Of a stretch of DNA of 64,000 nucleotides, positions 52,931 to 64,000 are shown in pieces (position 1 is the stretch's first letter; each line of letters opens with the position of its first letter). Origin of the DNA: Aspidapion aeneum (taxonomy: Eukaryota; Arthropoda; Insecta; Coleoptera; Brentidae). The stretch is from positions 65,345,908-65,409,907 of the forward strand of contig OY755038.1 in assembly GCA_963576565.1 (NCBI GenBank). Direction: 5' to 3'. The position numbers and the translations under genes were made by a program. The notes below the pieces were generated by a model, which was given only the letters and a program-made list of their open reading frames with translations, made no database searches and was not told the DNA's origin.

Positions 52931-54457
52931 TTGGAAATATTTATTTAAGCTTTGCTATATTTGAAATTCAGCGTTGTATAAAATTTCTTGCAACCATTTT
53001 TGGACATGCACTATTTCTTCAGTTGCAATATATTTTAGTCGAGAAGGTATCAGATCCGTTATACTCCGGTTAAGTATTTCAATCCAGGATTAACATTAAA
53101 AGTGATAAAAAGACAAAAGTAAGTGACAGGGTGCGGAATTGACAAAAATTTTTACAGACTTTTTTGGTCGATAGCGGTTTAAAAAGTTTCGATGTCAGCA
53201 AAAATTAAAAAAAAATGCTAGAAATTAACATTTTGTGCAATTCCCAACACAAAGCGCAAATTTGACAAAATTCTATTTTAAACTTCTTATCCCCCCACCC
53301 CGAATTTTTTCCCTGGGTATGGCTCTAGTCTCGAAATCTCACCTCTGTAGCATTTCTGGAAGTGGACAATGTTAGTTTTACATAATTTTACATCTATAGG
53401 GAAGAAGAGTAAATAAAAAATTTGGGGTTTTTTTTATTTTTTTTCCAAGGGTTTTGTCAAAATTCCTATTAGTTTTCCAAATTTCAGTATTCTAGGATTT
53501 TTGGACGTATAGTAGAATTTTACGGGTCCATCAATGAGTAAGTGAGTGAATGTGTGGCAAATTTGATCTCTTTAAAAATTCCGTAAGTACTTTACTGCTT
53601 TATGAAAGTCGTTGAATGGTGTAGGAATTGTTGGCTCTATTGACCTCTACGACTGTGTAAAGTGTGAGGTTTGTACCTCAACTGAAGTAGAGAAATAGAT
53701 AGGTCAAATATGGACTGAGATGTTTCAAGAAAAGGTGGTAGAGCAGTTTGCGTGAACTTGCCTGGGCACTGCCGTGCCACCAGTTATCAGAGAGAGGTTA
53801 TTATCAGTTTCTGTTTATATATAAATGGTAAGTTTTTGTATTATTGTAAGTTTTTCTACACATTCATATTGTTTAATTCTTCTCAACTGAACAATTAATA
53901 TAAATAAATAGCTTAATATTTTTTTAATATAATTGTAATAAAATATATTTAGCTTATTCAGTTATAGCAACTTCTTATAGTAATATTTGTTTCGTAAATT
54001 TAGTGGCTGTATTTAGAGCAGGTTAGGCTTGGTACTCCGACTATAGGTTAGAAATATCTGTAATTCATTATTGTATTTTATAAATAAAGGCATATTGAAC
54101 TAAATTGAAAAGTTATTAACGAAAACCATTCCAAATTGCAATCACCTAAATTACCAAAATACAATAAAATACTGTAATAGACTTCCAAACAACTTATTTT
54201 TAATTAGTTGGAAACTAGAAATACGCAAACAAGCGCAAAACTCATAGACTCTATCACGATTCCCCGATGTGTAATTATTCCGAAATTGAAGCTTTTAATT
54301 TCACACGCTATGACTTTAACGATGCCCTTGTAGTAGGTATTAATTAAGCCGTTACCAGTAGAGGCCCTTGATATGTTTTGACAGATGTTTTTCACCAGGG
54401 CTGAGCGAGCAACTCTCTTTGACAGATGTCAAAATAGGTGGTACCTATCTGGTGTGA
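52931..54457. other. AT-rich intergenic DNA
   Basis: No ORF with recognisable content. Short phrases such as TTTGACAGATGTCAAA near 54415-54432 are palindromic, but no element ends are evident. Confidence 0.45.
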
Positions 54458-55046
54458 AATTTCATGCGAATGCTCAGTTCGTTTGACAGGGTGATCATAT
54501 GTCTGTATTCTTGAACGCCCGATATTCTGTTTAAACGCTATGTTTTCAATCCTAAAGTAAGTTTTAAATTGAGTTTTTTTTTTATTTCAAATTTGTGGCA
54601 GCCATGGGCATATGCAGGAAGCAAGGGACAGGGAGGGGAATTACCCCACCCCCAAATGTTAAAAATAATTTCCTAATTTCCAAACAAACCAATCAATCAC
54701 ATTAGAACTTTAACTTACTCCTATCTACACAATATTATACCCTAGATACACTTAAGCCTAACGATATACTAATTCGTGTGGAATTTCATGCGAATGCTCA
54801 CTTCGTTTGACAGGGTGATCATATGCCTGTATTCTTGAACGCCCGAAATTCTGTTTAAACGCTATGTTTTCAATCCTAAGGTAAGTTTTAAATTGATTTT
54901 TTTTTATTTCAAATCTGTGGCAACCATGGGCATATGCAGGAAGCAAGGGGCAGGGAGTTTCCAAACAAACCAATCAATCACATTAGAACTTTAACTTATT
55001 CCTGTCTACACAATATTATACCCTAGATGCACTTATTCCTAACGAT
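54458..55046. repeat. Tandem duplication, period ~320 bp
   Basis: Copy 1 is about 54458-54776 and copy 2 about 54777-55046. Both contain GAATTTCATGCGAATGCTCA, TTTGACAGGGTGATCATATG, GAACGCCCGA and ATTCTGTTTAAACGC, and GGCATATGCAGGAAGCAAGG. Copy 2 lacks about 50-70 bp (the GGGAATTACCCC part). Copy 2 ends at the start of the foldback-family repeat (CGATATACTGGGTGGG). Confidence 0.85.
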
Positions 55047-55157
55047 ATACTGGGTGGGAAAAAACCGGTTAATTTTTTTTTCATTATAACTTTTGAACTA
55101 TATCATCGATTTTAATAGGACAAACTGGACTTGGCAGAGAATTAGTCAGAGTTTTGA
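55047..55157. repeat. Diverged terminal unit of the ACCGGGTGGGCC family
   Basis: TACTGGGTGGGAAAAAACCGG, TTATAACTTTTGAACTA, CGATTTTAAT and GACAAACTGGACTTGGCAGAG repeat the unit at 55278-55400 in direct orientation with about 15-20 percent visible differences. So the left end of the element contains two tandem terminal units. Confidence 0.7.
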
Positions 55158-57210
55158 CAGCAATGCTTTTGTATTTTTAAGACCATCGTGTCTCACAAAG
55201 GAGAGGAATATTTGGAAAATACTTTTTTCTTTCGTAACAGTAATTCACGGAAGAACTGAATTGTATCCTTCACAGTATACCGGGTGGGCCAAAAAAACCG
55301 GACAATTTTTTTTTTATTATAACTTTTAAACTGTACAATCGATTTTAATGGGACAAACTGCAGTTAGCAGATAATTAATCAGAGTTTTAGCTAAATATAT
55401 TTTTTTGCCCGCCATCTCAAAATCCAAGATGGCGACCGAAATTAAATTGTACCCTACAAAGATGCTCGTTTATTCTTGTGTTACGAACATGTTTTAATTA
55501 TTTTTTTAAATCAGTAAAAAAGACTCATTTTGACCACGCACAACAAAGTACAAATCAGCAAAATCGGTTTGGTGGTTCCAAAAAAAAATGTTTTTGTTTC
55601 AACCGTTAATCTGAATATTATACGATACATTTATTTCCATATAAATTCATTACTAGTGAACCGATTTTAATGAAATAAAAACCATTCTAGTAAGAATTGA
55701 TTGCTTTTTAATGATCATGATCAAAATTTATCGTCATCTTAAAATTTAAGATGGCGGACAGAATCATACTTGATTCTTCAAAAGGGCGTGTTTATTCTTA
55801 TTTTCTTAAAATGTTTTAGTATTTATTTTAATTTATCAAAAAGCACTACTTTTCCCCCACACCATGAAGTATAATATAGGTAGGTATTCGCGGGTAGAGG
55901 ACAGACCAACAAGAAACTAAGGTACCTTTGGCCAAAGGTACCTTAGTTTCTTTTTGGTCTGTCCGCTACCCACGAATACCTACCTGTTTCTATAATAGGA
56001 CACAAAATGCACACGAAGTATAATATAGTAAATTCGATATGGTCGTTCTCAAAAAATCAGTTTTTGTTTCACCCGTTGTTTTACAGATTATACGATTGCA
56101 TTGCCAATCCTGTCTGCATTTATTTCCTTATAAACTTATTATTACTGAACCGATCTTGGTGAAATAAAAAAAATCATGGTAAGAATTGATTGTTCTTTAA
56201 AGATTATAATCGAAATTTGTCGCCATCTTAAAATTTACGATGTCGGACAGTATTATATTTGACCCTTCAAAGGCAACTTTATTTTTATTTTCCGAAAATT
56301 TTTTGGTTTTTTTTTAATTCATGGAAAAGCACTACTTTTCTTCCGCTTAACAAGGTACAAATTACTAAAATCGGTAAAGTGGTTTTTACAAAAAAAAAAC
56401 TTAACCATTGTTTTAAAAATTATACAATTGCATTGCATCAAGTATGATTCTTTCAGCAATAAGTTCTCACCATAATTTTTTTATTTCACTTAAAGCGGTT
56501 TAGAAATAACGAATTTATTAGTCAATAAATGCAGACAGGGTTGGCAATGCAATCCTATAACCTGTAAAACACAAACCATTACACTGATTTTACTAATTTG
56601 TACCTCGTTGTATGGAGGAAACGTAGTGCTTTTCTCTAAGTTTAAAAAAAAACTAAACCATTTTCGAAAAATAAAAATAAATATGCTATTTTTAAGAATC
56701 AAGTATGATTTTGTCCACCATCTTAAATTTTAAGATAACGATAAACTTTGATAATGATCTTTAAAAAGAAATCATTTCTAACCAGGATGTTTCTTATTTC
56801 ATCGAAATCGGTTTAGTAGTAATGAATTTATAAGGAAATAAATGCTATTTTACTAATTTGAAAAAATTATTAAGACGTGCTCGCAACACAAGAATAAACG
56901 AGCATTCTTGAAGGGTACATTTTAATTTGTTCCGCTATCTTGGATTTTCAGATGGCGGTCAAAAAAATATATTTAGCTAAAACTCTGATTAATTCTCTGC
57001 CAACTGCAGTTTGTCCCATTAAAATCGATTGTACAGTTTAAAAGTTATAATAAAAAAAAAATTGTCCGGTTTTTTTTGGCCCACCCGGTACACTGTGGAA
57101 TATACAATTCAGTTCTTCCGTGAATTACTGTTACAAAAGAAAAAAGTATGGTCCAAATATTCCTCTCCTTTGTGGGACACGATGGTCTTAAAAATACAAA
57201 AGTATTGCTG
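55158..57210. mobile_element. Foldback-type element, ACCGGGTGGGCC family (family B)
   Basis: The arms 55158-55513 and 56862-57210 are inverted copies (about 350 bp), including TACCGGGTGGGCC, an A run, CCGGACAATT, TAAAATCGATTGTACAG and AAGATGGCG-type blocks. The interior also has mirror symmetry: blocks such as ATTGCATTGCCAATCCTGTC and AAAAGCACTACTTTT occur in plus orientation on the left and inverted on the right. No transposase is present. A single-arm copy lies at 2697-3500. A 135-bp palindromic insert sits at 55880-56014. Confidence 0.8.
55880..56014. mobile_element. 135-bp palindromic insertion with 14-bp direct flanks
   Basis: Positions 55879-55984 form a nearly perfect hairpin: TAGGTATTCGCGGGTAG, GACAGACCAACAAGAAACTAA, GGTACCTTT on the left arm are mirrored around GGCC at 55930-55933. 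GAAGTATAATATAG occurs at 55866-55879 and 56015-56028, suggesting a long target duplication. This exceeds what most DNA transposons make. Confidence 0.7.
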
Positions 57211-57359
57211 TATTTAAAAAAAAAATTCAGCATCTTTAAAGGTCTTTAAAAACTCAGGAAACGGCAATTCTGCAACTAGAAAGGTGGCATTTCAGCTTTA
57301 CAATGCTTCAACAAAGCCGGTTTTTACTATTTCCCTATGCCTTATAGCAAATTTCTGCG
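57211..57359. other. Short spacer before the hAT relic
   Basis: It may include the decayed upstream part of the hAT transposase (a frame reading KGGISALQCFNKAG), but this is not secure. Confidence 0.3.
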
Positions 57360-58092
57360 CATTTGGAACCTGTGGCCAATATCTTGCAATTTAAAAGTTT
57401 AGATTTACCGCAATGTGGTAATCAGACTAAAAGAGTATTAAATCTAATTAAACATCATCGCGAATGTGCAGAAGAAGTCATAAACACTATCTTAGCTAAT
57501 ATACATGCCGAAAACCTTGGAGTTACAGGCACGGATCACCTTAGGTGATCCGTGTTACAGGTGCCAAGGATAGTTGGGCGAAAGCAAAATCGTATGAACG
57601 TTCCCGCAAATAACTCACCAAAGCACTGGAAAAAATATTTATTAACAACTTATTTACAGCCTCTGATAATCTCTTTAAAGCAACGCAACAGTTTTAAAAC
57701 TACTGATATTACATCCGTTTGTTATGCTGGTCATTTAGTAAATTTAAGGGGCGCTTTAAATAATTTGCTAAATTTTATCATTTAAACATGCTTGATGATA
57801 AGGCCAAATTTTATGGTACAACTTGTGGAGACACAAAAAAATTAATAGTAATTAGTTAAAAAGTATGGAAATAGCAGAAATTGCAAAACAAGAGGATTTT
57901 TTTTTCCAATAACAAAAAACTGTTCTACATATTTTGCCAGCATTGCCATGTAGTACCGTAGAACGATCTTTTGAGAGCGGTTTCTGCATGCTGAGTGTAC
58001 ACCTGTAATTAGGTACAGAAAAAAATAAACAAGTCGAAAAAGAGATTTTAAGCAGATTTGCTAAAGATCCCAGACGTTACGCTTTGCTGTAA
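57360..58092 (+). pseudogene. hAT-superfamily transposase relic, C-terminal part
   Basis: 57363-57548 reads ILQFKSLDLPQCGNQTKRVL, with HRECAEEVINTIL. After a stop and shift, 57552-57785 reads PRIVGRKQNRMNVPANNSPKHWKKYLL, the RNNVPADTPE-type block found in domesticated and hAT transposases of the DUF4371 group. Downstream, frames at about 57925-57990 give HILPALPCSTVERSFESG, the hAT dimerisation region, and the end at 58092 reads EILSRFAKDPRRYALL. The N-terminal BED/TTF zinc-finger part and most catalytic residues are not visible. Stops and shifts make it inactive. Confidence 0.85.
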
Positions 58093-61000
58093 TAGGTTAA
58101 GATTTCGAAAACTGAACGTTTTTTCGTTTTAGTTTTTTTTTTGTTTATTTTCATAAATACCTATTTTATTTTTATTGCATTTGTCCCTCCCTAAGTCTCG
58201 TGACAACTTAATACCTAATTTTAGTTTTAATTTAAATGTCTCATTAATTTTACCGCCTAAATCAACAGAAATTTTTTTTGGAAATCCGGAGGTAAAGGTG
58301 GGGAAAGAGATAAAATTAGGTTAAAACAGTGACAAAGACAGTTGCTGTATGAAATTTACACGAATTCTCATTGGACGTCCTGGACATTCTGAACCTAGGG
58401 TTGGACGTCTATTGGACGTCCTTTACTGTCTGGGACAGCTCCCCAGAAAAATCACATTGCCCAAAACGGGATACTAGATGTCATCAATCCATTTCATACT
58501 TTAATCAGGGTGTAGGGCTGAACACCTATTACTATTAAAATCTGGCCAACAAAAATACTGAGTCAATAAATAAATCAAAATTAGTTAAATAAAAATAAAG
58601 TTGGCTTAACTAGGTCCGGATCAAACTCGGTCAAACCTAAAACCACACTCTTTCCGCCAAGGGGGACACGAAAAAATGTTCTCATATAAAATATACTAAT
58701 ATTTTAAAATTAGCAGTTCGGGATCACTGCCATATATCTGGTAAGTTTTAGAACTATGTAACGGTTTTTGTATAACAAGTGATTTTTTTAGCATGCGTCA
58801 TATGAATTTATCTGTTAAAAATTCAACCTCATATAGAAAAATTGGAAAATGGGGGGTTAGGTAGTGGCATTTTTTTTCCACAATACATAGAAAAACTCTG
58901 CAGACTACAACAAAAAATGATTTAGACTTAACACATTGGCTCAAAATTAAAATAAATGACACGAGTGATGTTTATAGAACATCGAAACATTAATTTGTGC
59001 ATATTTTAAACAATTTCAAAGGCTTAAGATAACCCAATAAGTTACCTTTACCATGAACGGCCGGAAAAATTATTTTATTGCGAAATGATCCAAGAAAAAC
59101 CTACTGGCGGGATATAGAAGTCCCGTCGCACAGTAGTTATGGGGAGCTAGCACGACATTAGCCCTGCATATTTTCCTTAAATTATGATAACCAAATCCAC
59201 CCAGATATGTTGTAGATAGTCTTAGAATTAAAAGAAAAAGTCATAATGTATTTCTCTGTAACAGAGCCCTAGAAAAATATTTTGGGAAAAAAATAAATGC
59301 ATTTCTACAGTATTTTTAAATAAAAAAAATGACAATACAAACAGCAATTTTTGGGTATATGAGTATAAAATAGACATAATCAATAACTGCAATTTTGAAA
59401 ACTACTAGTTATTTCCTAATTCCAAAACCTTTTTTATGGTTTAAAATTTTTGTAATATAGCCAGTTTATTTTCGTCTCTATTTTTCTTTGTAAAGCCTGC
59501 AGAAACAAGCTTAGAGCGGAGGGTCTATTTTACCTAAAAAACAAAAAACTTGCTGTTCCTAGCTGCTTCCTTTTTGTTTAGGGTAGCCCTAAACACTGCC
59601 ATGTACAAGGTCTTTATACAGTCAGTGTAACAGCCAAATGGAATAAATTCGACAGCGGATTGAATTTAGATTATTTTGAAAAATGCAAAAGTACATCGAC
59701 TGAGATTTTTAACGAGCCATATTTTTTATCGAAATTTTGTTGTATAGACCCCCGCAAAGGGGTCTACTCACATACAACTTTTTTTTTTCAAATGAGATAA
59801 CCCCACTTGTGCCACCTTGTTCGAAAGCTTACCAAAAAAGGAAAACGATAAACTACCTTTTTTGACATCTGTCAATTATTTATAAAAAAAGAAAAGCTAA
59901 TATTTACTTCTTTGTCATTTTTAAAAAATAAAAAATATATTTTTAAGTAAAATTTATAATTTAATTAAAAAAGTGGGGGTGGACCCCAAGAAGGGGTCAA
60001 GTTAATAACATCTAACTTCTTTTGCAACTGATAGACCCAACTTGTTTTCAATTCATACATACTATTTTTAAACGAAATCGGAGATGGTACCCCCTTCACC
60101 ATCAATAAAGGTTGCGAGTTTCTACCTTTAGAGTTTTATAATATTGTGTTGTCGCTATAAGTCCACACCAAATCTGATGTTGATCGGATATGTACAAGTT
60201 GGTCAAAATTAATTACAAGAGGTACAATTTCACAATTTGCTAAAATCCCCAAAAGTACCTACATACCAATTTTGAACGATATTGGACATACTAAGATGGA
60301 ACCCTTCCTCCAGCATACTCAAAGTGTGAACTTATTAGTATCATCACATTATATTGTAATCGAAACTCTTAGTGTATACCAAATTTGAAGTTGATACATA
60401 AGTACATAATCACGGAATATTTAAAATCACGTAATCTCTAATAGGATTTTATTTGGGTCTTCTGGAGCTCCAGATAAAACCAACAAATTTTTAATAAAAT
60501 TAAAAAAAAAATATTTGTGATGATAATTTTGGAAATCTGATCGACAATTCATGAAACTCAAATTCCTACATATCGAATTCTCAACGAAATCGGATATACT
60601 TAGATGGTTCCCTTAAACCCTCTGTAACAGGGGCCTAGTTGTTGTAAGCTACCAACTTAGGCTACAACTTATATAAATTATAAAAAGATTAAATGTTACT
60701 ATATCTTATTAAATTTACACGATCTCGAAAGGGAATTTGACGGTTCTTGGAGGAAAAGTATGCTATAAACGTTTTTCTCAAATGTATAACTAATGTAGGA
60801 TAATCATACATACCTTTTCAATTTTCTTCTTGCAGCTTCACACTTTCACTTCTAATATTTATTATTTAAATATCAATTTTTTTTGTACTATTGAACTTTT
60901 GTATTGAAATATTTACACTTCTTAAACTTTTAGGTTTTATTAACCTTTTATATATTTGTTGTAAATATATATATTTATCAACATCTTAAACGTTGATTAA

Positions 61001-61260
61001 ATGAGTTAAACTATTCAATCAACTGTTTAATTTACTTAATATTACTGTTTAGGTTTGGGATATATTGTTGAAGAAAAATGCCGATTTTAGGGCAACTAAT
61101 GGTTTGTATTTTGATGTTAAAAAAACCATAAAACAGATAAAAACATTATTTCAAAACACTGGAAACAGTAATAACTAAAAGTTTTAAAATTAATAAACTC
61201 CAAAAGAAAAGACTAAAATAATTATGAATAATAAAGATAATAGCTTATACAATGTTAAAA
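58093..61260. other. AT-rich DNA with decayed dispersed repeats
   Basis: No coding sequence is supported. Two diverged direct units at about 60040-60230 and 60230-60430 carry CCAATTTTGAACGATATTGGA-like, TATTGT.ATCG and CCAAATTTGA.GTTGAT phrases, related to the array at 49245-50075. A hairpin TAGACCCC / GGGGTCTA lies at 59745-59766. Confidence 0.5.
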
Positions 61261-61863
61261 TGATTGACAAATTTCCCTAGTTGAAATAAAACCCCCCTTA
61301 AGAAGTGTGAACGCAAGCGTAACGATACAAGCGAAGCGTAACTAAAAAGTGAGCTCCCGACTTGAAAGTTTCAGTACCCTGCTCTTTAGACATTCTTAAC
61401 TTGCCGCTAGCTGATTGGTCTAAATCTAAGCTTTCTTTAACGGATTTCTTCCACCACTCTACTCTACAGACATTCTTGGTTGCCGTGGTCTGAAACTTAA
61501 GCTCTCTCGCATTGGCGAAAAAGACAAAGAGACAAAATACTACCGCAATTCAAAGATGCGTGGAGTCAGAAAATCGGTAAAGTTTAAATCTTACAGTGTG
61601 TTTCTTAAAAGTTGAAAATAGTTTAGCTAATTTGTTTCCAGTTACAAAATATGGATTATTTTGATGTTAGTGGCTCAAAGGACATATTAGCCGAATACAA
61701 CTTTTATTAAAATACAGCGAACCTGAAAATATACCCAAAAACAAGTCGCCGAGTTGCCATAAATTTTACTTAATCTTAACCTAACAATATTTAATTAAAA
61801 ATCTTTAAAAACTCATAAATGGCAAAAATACAATTTATATTCAAATCCCGTTTTGTTACATTA
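61261..61863 (-). repeat. Possible solo LTR or LTR fragment
   Basis: On the minus strand AATCAGGGGGGAGTAA is followed by TGTAACAAAACGGG. This looks like a polypurine tract joined to the TG start of an LTR. AATAAA occurs within it (about 61708, minus), and GC-richer sequence continues to about 61310. No second LTR or clear target duplication is seen in the window, so this is tentative. Confidence 0.4.
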
Positions 61864-62726
61864 CTCCCCCCTGATTAAGTATAAACAATTTTTTTTAAAC
61901 GCAAGTCGAAATAAAATAGTTTATAACAACAAGCATTAAGTAGTGCAGACAACACAAATCTAAACTAAAACTATAACGCTCTTCGTTTCCATTTTTCTTC
62001 TCTGGATATCTGATGGTCAACAAACATTCTGGCTCGAAAAAACTTGAAGTTCCATTCTGGAACAAAACAGCAACACTGGATCAGGTACAACATCTTAGAT
62101 CAGCTAGTCAGCAACAAACATGGTGAACGATCAGTAGATTCCAAACAGTACTGAAAGAATCAGAATATCAGTGCAGCTTAATAACAACGATAACTTAAAC
62201 TAAATGAGGGCAAAATAAAATTGACAAATAAACCGAAAAATATATAGAAATATATAATTTAAACGCACATTGTTCGAAAACTACTATACTAAGGTATATA
62301 TTATATACATGCTTTTGCAGAAATTTGTGAAGACAAAAAAAAATGATTTAAGTTAACGTAAATAAATTAAGGGAGTCTCCAAACCAAACCGTTTCCTCCA
62401 TAGTGTTAAACAAACACTAGGTACGCAGCAAGAGCTGAGTTTTCACATTGGCCATCTTTGAAACTAAGGGTGAACAGCAGACTCTGTATTGAATTTGGAA
62501 AGAAGCATCCAATTGCAGGTTTGCACAGCGACGGTAAGAAGACGTCGATTGTAGTGATGATGGCTGCCTGGCAGATCTAATGACTTTAATGGTGGAATGG
62601 CTGCTTGGTTGATTAAACTGTTTGTGGAAGAAATTTGTTGGTTGGTTGAAAACACTTTGCAATAGCTGACCTAAAAATAAAATAATTTTAATACAGGAAA
62701 ACAATGTTTTTAATAACAATAAACCA
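61864..62726. other. AT-rich DNA, no gene seen
   Basis: A 100-codon minus-strand frame at 62417-62719 has no recognisable domain and begins in the 3' flank of the LINE to its right. It is treated as chance. Confidence 0.4.
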
Positions 62727-62803
62727 CTACTACTACTATGTCGGTTTAGAACGTTTTTCTACGTTGTCCGACGTCTATTCTCCACCTCCTTCGATCCTGA
62801 CAA

Positions 62804-63403
62804 TCATCTTCTGTCAGATTCTTTTAATCTTTGGATTGACTGTTGCCATTCTACTTTAGGACGTCCTCTTTTTCTGCGCCCTACTGGTTGCCACTCTAGG
62901 ACCTGTTTTGGTAATCTTTCGTCGTTCATCCGTTGTACATGGCCATACCATATCAGTTGCCTTTTAGTGATGTCATCCGTTATGCTTCCCTCGATTCCAA
63001 TTCTTTCTTTTATGATCTCATTTCTTATATGATCTGTTCTAGATATTCTCATTGATCTTCTTATTGCAAATATTTCGACACTTTCCATTTTTGCTTTGTA
63101 TTTTTCTGTTACGCAACAAGTCTCTATTCCATACAACAGCGTGCTTTTTGCCATTGTTTCATGTATGTTAAATTTTACATTCTTTCTTATCTCTCTGCTC
63201 CATAAAATACTGTTAAGACATCCAATAACCTTTTTTGCTTTTACTATTCTTTTTTCCAATTCTTTACAGTCTGTTCCTGTCTTATCAAATGTGACACCCA
63301 AGTATACATACTCATTGCATGGAGTTATTGTTTGTCCATTGTCTAGTTCTAACTCACTGGATTCGTTTCCAATACATATGTACTGTGTCTTGTCCACGTT
63401 CAC
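62804..63403 (-). pseudogene. RTE-like LINE, thumb and C-terminal region
   Basis: The frame begins just after the RT palm: MNVDKTQYICIG, then YVYLGVTFDKTGTDCKELEKRI, LLYGIETCCVTEKYKAKMESVE, RISRTDHIRNEII, QLIWYGHVQRMNDERLPKQVLEW and RRKRGRPKVEW. These are the conserved blocks after RT in this LINE group. The printed end (DRR) comes from a second frameshift; an alternative frame adds DDCQDRRRWRIDVGQRR and stops at about 62750. Confidence 0.9.
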
Positions 63404-63405
63404 TG

Positions 63406-64000
63406 TTAGTCCCCACGTTGGTATTCTTCCGTTAACTTTCTCATCATATACTCCATGTCTTCTTTATCATTAGCTACAATTACTTGGTCGTCGGCAAACT
63501 GTAGTGTGTATATAGTAAATCGGTCGTTAAGTTGTATTCCCATGCCGTGCACTTTACGTTTCCAGTTTTTTAGAGTCACTGCGATATATATTTTAAAAAG
63601 AGTTGGAGAGATACAACATCCCTGTCTTAAGCCTTTTGTTACCAGGAATTCTTTTGAAAGTCGATTTCCAATTTTAATTTTAGATTTTGACCCTTTTATC
63701 GCTTTTATGTATGTATGATTGATATTAGTTTGTTCCAACACCGTCCATAATTTTTCTACTGGAACGGTATCATATGCTTTTTGTAGGTCCACAAAGGTAA
63801 CAAGAGTCTCTATATTTCTGGCGCTTCTTTTCTCAATTACTTGTTTAAGACAAAAAACATTATCACGACAAGATCTGCCTGCACGAAACCCACTTTGCTC
63901 TTCTTCTTCTTGTTCATGAAAACCATTCTCTATTAGATCTCTAAGAATCCTACCGTACAATCTACTTAGAGTGCTGGTGACTGAAATTCCCCTGTAATTG
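63406..64000 (-). pseudogene. RTE-like LINE reverse transcriptase, partial at window edge
   Basis: The frame is open from the window edge. Motifs are NYRGISVTSTLSRLYGRIL (at the edge), EEEEQSGFRAGRSCRDN, LVTFVDLQKAYDTVP, GLRQGCCISPTLF and LQFADDQVIVAN (FADD active site). It ends at 63406 because of a one-base deletion; the protein continues in the frame of 62804-63403. The endonuclease, if present, lies outside the window. Confidence 0.92.

Larger units (their letters stand above)
62727..64000 (-). mobile_element. RTE-like LINE, 3' half, continuing beyond the window
   Basis: The element enters from the right edge. It contains RT and the C-terminal region, and its 3' end (about 62727-62741) is a run of AGT triplets on the minus strand, like the short tandem tails of RTE-type LINEs. 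Two single-base shifts break the coding sequence. Confidence 0.85.

Noticed and set aside
52771..53073. 100-codon plus-strand ORF resembling a membrane protein
   Set aside because: Hydrophobic runs come from T-rich DNA, and it is antisense to the RTE-like relic linker region.

Overview
This window looks like repeat-dominated, AT-rich nuclear DNA from an arthropod, most likely an insect. The evidence is the kind of repeats present: BEL/Pao and Ty3/gypsy LTR elements, an I-like LINE with RNase H, RTE-like reverse transcriptases, hAT MITEs, foldback elements, a tRNA-headed SINE and a Penelope-type hammerhead motif. I found no convincing intact host gene, rRNA or functional tRNA. The species cannot be named from this sequence alone.

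Layout. 0-3.9 kb: AT-rich DNA with a ~140-bp tandem repeat, one arm of a foldback family (2.7-3.5 kb) split by a small MITE, and a second MITE. 3.9-11.1 kb: a young BEL/Pao retrotransposon on the minus strand, with nearly identical 479-bp LTRs and a 5-bp target duplication; gag-pol is broken by one stop codon and one frameshift. 11.1-14.2 kb: tandem repeats, a 0.75-kb TIR element and a 1.3-kb foldback element. 15.3-23.4 kb: an 8.1-kb structure bounded by ~0.8-kb inverted repeats; an I-like LINE (18.2-22.6 kb, minus strand, 10-bp target duplication) has landed inside it. 25.7-26.5 kb: a 10-bp minisatellite split by a hAT MITE. 27.2-29.5 kb: two head-to-head copies of a broken THAP-like exon.

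29.7-43.5 kb holds a degenerate Ty3/gypsy-type element. It has a tRNA-Lys-type primer site, a ~106-bp leader array with CACGTG boxes, LTRs carrying a tandem hairpin unit, gag, protease, RT and RNase H, but no integrase that I can see. A PHD-finger LINE is nested inside its gag. 43.5-64 kb is AT-rich and holds a SINE, a hAT MITE, a 536-bp TIR element, a hammerhead ribozyme candidate, an RTE-like RT relic, a second foldback element (55.2-57.2 kb), a hAT transposase relic, and at the right edge the 3' half of another RTE-like LINE.

The genes here do not form a pathway. They are layers of mobile elements, and target duplications and interrupted repeats give part of the order of insertion. The strongest items for follow-up are the hammerhead motif, the two foldback families, the long-TIR element, and the repeat arrays in the gypsy LTR and leader.
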